From contig CAAGII010000207.1 of the NCBI GenBank assembly GCA_900769875.1, forward strand, positions 1 to 32,029: a stretch of DNA of 32,029 bases, read 5' to 3'. Made by a program: the position numbers and the translations under genes. Below are positions 31,202 to 32,029 of the stretch, piece by piece. The notes beneath the pieces are model-generated. The model was given only the letters and a program-made list of their open reading frames with translations. It did not search any database and had not been told where the DNA came from. The stretch's first letter is position 1. Every line of letters begins with the position of its first letter. The DNA comes from Clostridia bacterium. GTDB taxonomy: Bacteria > Bacillota > Clostridia > Christensenellales > Aristaeellaceae.

Positions 31202-31999
31202 ATGCATTTTCACGACATGCCCTACCGGCGGATCACCTGCGAAGAGGTGGAGGCGGATTATCAGGCCATCATGCGGCGCCTGCAGGCGGCGACCTGCGAG
31301 GAGGACTGTCGGGCGGTGCTGCGCATGCACGATTTGCTTTCCGACAAAATGACGCCCATGGATCTGTGCTATGTCCGCAACGGCATGAACGTGAACGATC
31401 CGTTCTATGCCGCGGAGCAGGCGTATTACGACGAGGTCGGGCCGAGGATCGCAGCGTGCCGCAACCGCTTTTACAGGCAGCTGGTGGAATCGCCCTTTGC
31501 GGGCTTCTTTGAGGAGAGGCTGGGCGCGTTTGCCTTTGGGCTGATCCGCTCGGGGGTGGACGGCTACGACGACAGCCTCATCCCGCTGGAGCAGGAGGAG
31601 AACGCGCTGCTCAGAGGCTACAACCAGCTTGTATCCAACGCAAAGGCGGATTATCGCGGCGAGCGGGTCAGCCGCAGCAGCCTGACGAAGGATCAGCAAT
31701 CGCCGGATCGCGAGGTTCGCCGCGAGGCGTATCAGGCGGCCGTCGCCTCATGGGAGGAGCAGCGCGGCGAGCTGGAGGACATCTATGACAGGCTGGTGAA
31801 AAACCGCGCCCGGCAGGCGGAAATGCTGGGCTATCCATCCTTCGTGGAGCTTAGTTACCTGCGCATGAACCGCATCGGCTACACGAAGGAGGATGTGAGG
31901 TGCTTCCGCGAGCAGGTCAAATCGTGCCTTGTGCCCATTGCCGCGGAGCTGAACGAGCGCCGCAGAAAGCGCCTGGGGCTTGAAGCGCTCTATCCCTAG
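31202..31999 (+). CDS. M3 family oligoendopeptidase, 3'-truncated by the contig end
   Basis: Only the first 265 residues are present, of about 560 in complete M3 oligoendopeptidases. ATG at 31202 follows AAAGGAGGG with proper spacing. The N-terminal helical region is family-like: MHFHDMPYRRITCEEVEADY, then PFYAAEQAYYDEVGPRI, FEERLGAFAFGLI and LSYLRMNRIGYTKEDVRCF. The zinc-binding HExxH motif would lie in the missing half. The TAG that closes the frame (31997-31999) is made from one genuine T and the first two bases of an Illumina adapter, so it is not a real stop. The enzyme would degrade short peptides in the cytoplasm. Confidence 0.88.
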   Translation: MHFHDMPYRRITCEEVEADYQAIMRRLQAATCEEDCRAVLRMHDLLSDKMTPMDLCYVRNGMNVNDPFYAAEQAYYDEVGPRIAACRNRFYRQLVESPFAGFFEERLGAFAFGLIRSGVDGYDDSLIPLEQEENALLRGYNQLVSNAKADYRGERVSRSSLTKDQQSPDREVRREAYQAAVASWEEQRGELEDIYDRLVKNRARQAEMLGYPSFVELSYLRMNRIGYTKEDVRCFREQVKSCLVPIAAELNERRRKRLGLEALYP

Positions 32000-32029
32000 A
32001 TCGGAAGAGCACACGTCTGAACTCCAGTC
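31998..32029. other. Illumina TruSeq adapter sequence (artefact)
   Basis: The final 32 bases begin AGATCGGAAGAGC and continue CACACGTCTGAACTCC, the standard TruSeq read-1 3' adapter. They are not genomic. Genuine sequence ends at or just before 31997. Confidence 0.98.

Noticed and set aside
31997..31999. Stop codon of the M3 peptidase
   Set aside because: Two of its three bases belong to the Illumina adapter.
1..32029. rRNA, tRNA, tmRNA, RNase P RNA and known riboswitches
   Set aside because: I looked for characteristic conserved stretches on both strands and found none. A covariance-model scan would be needed to exclude them fully.

Overview
This is a bacterial window whose gene families fit an anaerobic gut or rumen member of the Clostridia. 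The evidence is strong AGGAGG-type ribosome binding sites, a TnpV-bearing mobilizable element, clostripain, BspA-type leucine-rich repeats, GH43, M42 and M3 peptidases and an XRE membrane protein. From about 16.9 kb to the end the sequence is visibly GC-rich and orderly. The first half is a patchwork of base compositions. The taxonomic guess (for example Christensenellales or Oscillospirales) is inference.

Layout: (1) 1-3863 is the integration and mobilization module of an integrative mobilizable element: excisionase-like protein, tyrosine integrase, MobC-like protein, TnpV, a second MobC-like protein, a candidate oriT inverted repeat, a MobA/VirD2-type relaxase and a terminator. (2) 4175-9549 carries an AT-rich clostripain-family lipoprotein protease, a MalT/LuxR-type ATPase regulator and a divergent small exported protein. 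(3) 9550-12480 is decayed mobile DNA: an orphan OLD-family TOPRIM fragment, possible insertion-sequence end repeats, an ORF-less stretch with a strong promoter and terminator, a small membrane protein coupled to a stop-interrupted gene, and a short tnpV fragment nearly identical to the tnpV at 1583. (4) 12482-16704 is a second mosaic. A GH43 gene is preceded by the tail of a lost gene. Beyond it, a MmeI/type IIG restriction-modification gene survives only as its N-terminal (16462-16704) and C-terminal (14193-14501) pieces, and an AT-rich putative glycosidase gene occupies the gap between them. (5) 16904-31999 looks like host chromosome: a two-repeat Myb/SANT-like protein, a solute-binding-protein-like exported protein, phosphoglucomutase/phosphomannomutase, M42 peptidase, sugar-phosphate isomerase/epimerase, SEC-C protein, a protein with 23 coiled-coil repeats, 5'-nucleotidase, LRR protein, XRE membrane protein and the start of an M3 oligopeptidase.

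How the genes work together: the first block can excise, nick and be mobilized by a helper conjugation system, but it encodes no mating apparatus of its own. The peptidases, GH43, exported nucleotidase and LRR protein suggest a polymer- and peptide-scavenging lifestyle. Most host genes from 19 kb onward have their own promoter and intrinsic terminator, so they look largely monocistronic.

Caution: the last 32 bases match the Illumina TruSeq adapter, so the contig end is artificial and the terminal stop codon is not biological. Several junctions between 9.5 and 16.9 kb could be real insertions and deletions or assembly chimeras. All identifications come from reading translated motifs; no database search was run.
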